Assembly (NCBI GenBank): GCA_045580145.1
Contig: JAZNNI010000008.1
Location: 1 to 17,859, forward strand
Source: UBA1738 sp045580145
GTDB taxonomy: Bacteria; Bacillota; Clostridia; UBA1381
DNA: 17,859 nt
Reading direction: 5' to 3'
The notes under the pieces were generated by a model. The model searched no databases and was not told the origin of the DNA. It saw only the letters and a list, made by a program, of their open reading frames with translations. Both the position numbers and the translations under genes were made by a program. Numbering within the stretch: the stretch's first letter is position 1; each line of letters opens with the position of its first letter. Of this stretch, positions 15,458 through 17,859 are shown in pieces.

Positions 15458-15973
15458 AAGGAAAAATGCAAAACGCAAACTAACTTCAATTCAGCAAATT
15501 AGCGGTGATGCCTTGACAAACACCGGGGCTTGATGCTTTTGCGGATTGCCCGCAACCACAGGAAAACCACATAGGAAAAGGCAATCCGAAAAAGCACAAG
15601 ATAGGATGCGAAGGCAAGGAAGAACGCGGGAACCAAAGCACAACACCAGCGGCGAAGGGCACCCCTGAAGCGCGAGGAGCGATTTTTAGCGAGCAGTTTG
15701 CGAGCGGAATCATGAGCGACAAGCGCGCAGGGGCGCCCAGAGCGCAAGCGGGAACACCTACACTAAAGAAGGCTGATGCCCGACGCCCTCCGGCTTGGGG
15801 GAGGGCGAGGCAAAGAGAGCGACAGCGAACGATTGCCGGGAGGGGCGGAGCGCCAGGAAGCAATACCGATTCCAGGGCTTCCGATGACGGATGCGAAGCA
15901 GACGGCAGGCGCGACGGGTGGAGCGCAGAGGCGGCAGAAAAACGGAGGCCACACCACTTGCCGCCGATTGCGC
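15458..15973 (+). ncRNA. Candidate large structured non-coding RNA of the element
   Basis: No credible protein gene occupies this stretch; open frames on both strands lack ribosome binding sites and translate to low-complexity Ala/Arg/Pro/Ser-rich text, as expected of GC-rich DNA with few stops. What is present is RNA-like structure. There is a hairpin CGGTG/CACCG (15503-15525). A 16-bp helix, TGCTTTTGCGGATTGCC (15534-15550) with GGCAATCCGAAAAAGCA (15580-15596), has a single G-A mismatch. Further on are CGCCCTCC/GGAGGGCG (about 15783-15806), ATTGC/GCAAT enclosing GGCG-GAG-CGCC (about 15831-15865), and GGCGGCA/TGCCGCC (15930-15936, 15959-15965). The plus strand is purine-rich and GC-rich (42 of 60 bases at 15781-15840) in an AT-rich genome. 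A strong promoter points into it. No plus-strand terminator is clear, so the 3' end is a guess. Its place beside a tRNA att site recalls GOLLD and ROOL RNAs, but I see no shared motif. Confidence 0.4.
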
Positions 15974-16002
15974 AAAAAAGGCTTCCGACTCCGGAGGAAG
16001 CC
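15974..16002 (-). terminator. Second minus-strand terminator downstream of the XRE gene
   Basis: On the minus strand GGCTTCC / GGAAGCC (arms 16002-15996 and 15986-15980) is followed by six Ts. It backs up the terminator at 16053-16084 and would shield the gene-free tract from leftward transcription. Confidence 0.65.
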
Positions 16003-16052
16003 AACCAAAAAAAACTCCTTTTATTTTTCGGGCAATCAGCCTTCGCCACCAC

Positions 16053-16084
16053 ACAAAAAAATCTGCAGTCTTATCTGCAGATTT
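16053..16084 (-). terminator. Terminator of the XRE-family gene at 16098
   Basis: AAATCTGCAG / CTGCAGATTT (16059-16068, 16075-16084), 6-base loop; on the minus strand it ends in seven Ts and lies 14 bases after the gene's stop. Confidence 0.85.
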
Positions 16085-16097
16085 CTTCCGGAAGATC

Positions 16098-16394
16098 TTA
16101 GTGATAAAATTTGTAAATGACCTCGGTCAGTCCTTCGTATCGGAATAACTCCAGAATTTGTGCAAGTCTTTCGGGACGTGGTTTAACTTTTCCATATTCC
16201 CATTTTTGCACGTGCTGACGTTTTGTACCAAGTCTGTCGGCCATTTGCTTTTGAGTATAGCCTCGAGACAATCTCATTACCTTGAGCAATCTTTTTAAAG
16301 TGAAAATTCCGGCCGGCAGACGTTCCGGGATAACCGGTTGACTTATAAAGCTTCTTCGGTTTTGCAATTTGGTTTTTTGATTTGCTTTTGTCAT
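16098..16394 (-). CDS. XRE/Cro-type helix-turn-helix protein next to the integrase
   Basis: 98 residues. A basic, probably flexible N-terminus (1-30) precedes a Cro/C1-type helix-turn-helix at about 33-85: LKRLLKVMRLSRGYTQKQMADRLGTKRQHVQKWEYGKVKPRPERLAQILELF, in which TQKQMADRLG and KRQHVQKWE are the two DNA-reading helices. The ATG has AAGGAG about seven bases upstream. It is divergent from the integrase across 62 bases that contain AT-rich ATTAAT repeats (about 16421-16439), so it may control integrase expression or help direct excision, as small DNA-binding proteins beside integrases often do. It is not a typical Xis (no winged-helix or AlpA pattern). Two terminators follow. Confidence 0.75.
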   Translation of the reverse strand: MTKANQKTKLQNRRSFISQPVIPERLPAGIFTLKRLLKVMRLSRGYTQKQMADRLGTKRQHVQKWEYGKVKPRPERLAQILELFRYEGLTEVIYKFYH

Positions 16395-16456
16395 TTTATG
16401 CTCCTTTTTATTTTTTATATTAATTATTTAATTAATTCTTGAAAGGATGATTTTTT

Positions 16457-17359
16457 ATGAATTTGAGAAACTGGATTATTGAATATTACACCGTTTATCG
16501 CGCTTTGGAATTAAAGCCTACTACTATCCGCTCTTACCTTAGTTTTATAAACAATGTCCCGGAAGATTGGGATATCGAAAATATAAGACTTTATGACGTT
16601 CAGAAGCTTATCAATGAATTAGCTTCAAGGCTTTCTTGTTCTTCTGTAAAGCACACTTATCAGATTATCAGAGAAGCTCTTGACAATGCAAATTTGATTG
16701 GAGCTTCTGTCAAGTACCGGGAACTTGAACGAGTTAAGCTGCCGAAAATGCGCAAGAAAATCATACGCGCTCTTTCTGATGCGGACCTTGACAAGCTTTA
16801 TCCTGAAATATTAAAATCAGATTATGCAGATATTTATCTTTCTTTGCTTGGAACTGGCCTTAGGTTTTGTGAGCTTGCCGGACTTAACAACGAAAGCTTT
16901 AACCCGGCAAATATGACCTTAAGAATCGAGCAAAGATATTACAGAGGATTTCTTGAGGCAGGCTCGAAAACCGATTCCGGAATTAGAGAAATTCCTGTAA
17001 GCTCGAGCTTAAAAAATATTCTTATGCGACATTGTATCATATTTCGACCAAAATTACCGCTGTTTCGTTCTAAAAACGATGACAGGTTATCTTACAACAC
17101 AATTCTTCACGATTGGCACAGAATTTGCTCACGCGCAAATTTTGAGCCTTGTGGTTTGCATGTACTTAGACATACTTTCGCTACCAGGTTACTTGACGCA
17201 GAAGTTTCTCTTAAGGTCGTAAGCGCCTTTCTTGGTCATAAGAGCATCAGCGTAACAGCTGATATCTACTGTGATGTATCAATGGCTGCCAAACGTTCTG
17301 CGCTTATGAGCTTGGAGACTTCTGAAGAAAGAAAAAACCGCTCAAGTTTTAATGCTTAA
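16457..17359 (+). CDS. Tyrosine recombinase / integrase of the element
   Basis: 300 residues. The N-terminal core-binding (SAM-like) domain spans about 1-85 (TTIRSYLSFINNVPEDW..SVKHTYQIIREALDNA) and the catalytic domain about 100-290. All catalytic residues are visible: Arg136 in GTGLRFCELAG, Lys171 in GSKTDSGIREIPV, His235 and Arg238 in HVLRHTFATRLL, His261 in LGHKS and the nucleophile Tyr271 in DIYCDV. It has the compact XerC/D-like size rather than the roughly 400-residue, AP2-domain layout of Tn916-type integrases. The ATG follows AAAGGA by about nine bases. Together with the split tRNA-Tyr at 15017-15077 it marks a mobile element, and it is the likely enzyme for insertion there. Its 3' end is shared with the terminator of the next, convergent gene. 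Confidence 0.92.
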   Translation: MNLRNWIIEYYTVYRALELKPTTIRSYLSFINNVPEDWDIENIRLYDVQKLINELASRLSCSSVKHTYQIIREALDNANLIGASVKYRELERVKLPKMRKKIIRALSDADLDKLYPEILKSDYADIYLSLLGTGLRFCELAGLNNESFNPANMTLRIEQRYYRGFLEAGSKTDSGIREIPVSSSLKNILMRHCIIFRPKLPLFRSKNDDRLSYNTILHDWHRICSRANFEPCGLHVLRHTFATRLLDAEVSLKVVSAFLGHKSISVTADIYCDVSMAAKRSALMSLETSEERKNRSSFNA

Positions 17360-17366
17360 GCGGTTA
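17332..17366 (-). terminator. Terminator of the XRE gene at 17364, overlapping the integrase 3' end
   Basis: AACCGCT(c)AAG / CTT(a)AGCGGTT with an 8-base loop; on the minus strand it ends in six Ts. It covers the last codons of the integrase and the XRE stop codon. On the plus strand no T run follows, so it serves mainly the leftward gene. Confidence 0.75.
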
Positions 17367-17582
17367 CTTCACGATATCTTGTATAATTAAATTTACAAGC
17401 TTTTGAGCTGGTGTATCTAATTGCTTTGCTAGTCGGATAACTTCAGTAATTAGCGGCACAACCTTACCTGTTTCCCAGGTACTCAATGTGCTTTGTTGAA
17501 TGTTGAGAGAAGTAGCCAGCTCAATTTGTGAAAGTTTTTTCTCTTTTCGGAGTTTTGTTATTTTTTTTGAAAATTGTGTCAT
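17364..17582 (-). CDS. XRE-family repressor (HTH_3), probably autoregulated
   Basis: 72 residues, essentially one Cro/C1 helix-turn-helix domain: KITKLRKEKKLSQIELATSLNIQQSTLSTWETGKVVP at about 6-42, with SQIELATSLN as helix 2 and QSTLSTWE as the recognition helix. A short helical tail ends in NLIIQDIVK. I chose the ATG at 17582 because GAGGTG lies eight bases before it; a frame opening seven codons earlier (17603) would place the ribosome binding site inside the gene. It is convergent with the integrase, with four bases between stop codons. Its promoter holds a perfect palindrome over the -10, the usual sign of self-repression. It is likely the element's maintenance repressor or an antitoxin-like regulator; no toxin is adjacent. 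Confidence 0.8.
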   Translation of the reverse strand: MTQFSKKITKLRKEKKLSQIELATSLNIQQSTLSTWETGKVVPLITEVIRLAKQLDTPAQKLVNLIIQDIVK

Positions 17583-17603
17583 TTTTGTTACACCTCTTGA
17601 CAA

Positions 17604-17643
17604 ATATCATTGAAAATGATATCTTGTAATCGATGTGTGTCAA
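17604..17643 (-). promoter_or_regulatory. Promoter with palindromic operator of the XRE repressor
   Basis: Minus strand: perfect -35 TTGACA (17643-17638), 16-base spacer, -10 TATCAT (17621-17616). A perfect inverted repeat ATATCATT-GAA-AATGATAT (17604-17622, plus-strand reading) covers the -10, as expected for an autorepressor operator. Confidence 0.85.
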
Positions 17644-17663
17644 ATTTTACCACAAATATTGTA

Positions 17664-17692
17664 TCAAAAAAAGCCTTAAATGTCAAGGCTTT
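17664..17692 (-). terminator. Minus-strand terminator for a transcript from further right
   Basis: Perfect stem AAAGCCTT / AAGGCTTT (17670-17677, 17685-17692), 7-base loop; on the minus strand it runs into seven Ts. It implies a leftward transcript entering from beyond 17700. Confidence 0.7.
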
Positions 17693-17724
17693 AGCTTTGT
17701 ATACTCAAATTTAATATAGGGACC

Positions 17725-17859
17725 AAGCAACACGTCCTTAAACTGTTCAAGTCCGGCTCAGCTGATGCAGAGAATGAGCTCGGAAGGAGCTAGGAATGAC
17801 GTTTGAACATTCCTCCGACCGTCAAGAGCAGAAGCGGAACTCTATAAAATCTGACTGGT
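17725..17859. other. Structured gene-free segment at the window edge, possibly the start of a group II intron
   Basis: No reading frame of note. Plus-strand folding is dense: CCG-GCTCA / TGAGC-t-CGG (17753-17783), AGGAATG / CATTCCT (17792-17798, 17808-17814), and ACCGTC / GAC-t-GGT at the window end enclosing AGAG/CTCT. The base composition and run of short helices recall domain I of a bacterial group II intron, but I cannot find a GTGCG 5' end. A leftward RNA is possible too, since a minus-strand terminator lies at 17664-17692. Confidence 0.3.

Noticed and set aside
15280..15489. 69-codon open frame on the minus strand over the long hairpin
   Set aside because: No clear ribosome binding site and a third of it is the inverted repeat; the dyad and promoter explain the sequence better. 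A real small protein is not fully excluded.
15458..15973. CRISPR array or simple tandem repeat in the GCGAG-rich tract
   Set aside because: Short GAGCG/GCGAG words recur, but with no fixed period and no repeat-spacer pattern.
15486..16052. 188-codon open frame on the minus strand across the GC-rich tract
   Set aside because: GTG start without a ribosome binding site, directly after a terminator, and a low-complexity product rich in Ser, Ala, Pro and Leu with no recognisable domain. Long frames on both strands are expected where stops are rare.
15712..16101. 129-codon open frame on the plus strand in the same tract
   Set aside because: No ribosome binding site, Arg/Ala/Pro-rich chance-like product, and it overlaps several RNA-like helices and two minus-strand terminators.

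Overview
The window looks like the chromosome of an endospore-forming, AT-rich Gram-positive bacterium of the class Clostridia. The evidence is a spoIVA gene, strong AGGAGG-type ribosome binding sites, many short hairpin-plus-T-run terminators, a YabE-type 3D-domain protein beside rsmA, and an S-layer-homology protein. I cannot name the genus from sequence alone.

Left, core part (1-15016). Minus strand: the N-terminal 401 codons of spoIVA (cut by the window edge) and a SERCA-type calcium P-type ATPase. Plus strand: a two-gene unit made of a Y1/RAYT-like transposase relative that appears to have lost its catalytic residues, and a small multi-pass membrane protein coupled to it. Then come a small one-TM protein (minus), yabE-like and rsmA (plus), each followed by its own terminator. 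A minus-strand operon vanZ-like > cls > SLH/GLUG surface protein is driven by one clear promoter; both downstream start codons are set by ribosome binding sites that overlap the previous gene's end. gap (GAPDH) follows with its own promoter and terminator. A divergent pair of very small genes comes next: a 49-residue ribbon-helix-helix protein and a 72-residue Cys-rich protein. Tandem GTAGTATATA repeats in the shared promoter region could be its operator.

Right, accessory part (from about 15078 to beyond the window). At 15017-15077 lies only the 3' part of a tRNA-Tyr gene (anticodon GTA through CCA) with its own terminator; the 5' half is missing. Next to it are a tyrosine recombinase and two XRE-type regulators. 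This is the layout of an integrative element inserted into tRNA-Tyr: the window holds the displaced host 3' end, and the rebuilt tRNA should lie at the far end of the element, outside the window.

Between the att site and the integrase there are about 1000 bases without a believable protein gene. They hold a 22-bp hairpin overlapping a strong rightward promoter (15424-15451). Just downstream is a 16-bp helix with one mismatch (15534-15596), then a GC-rich, purine-rich tract with further helices. I read this as a candidate large structured non-coding RNA carried by the element, and it is the best candidate here for something undescribed. A second structured, gene-free stretch sits at 17725-17859 and runs off the window; it may be the start of a group II intron or another RNA, but I could not confirm that.
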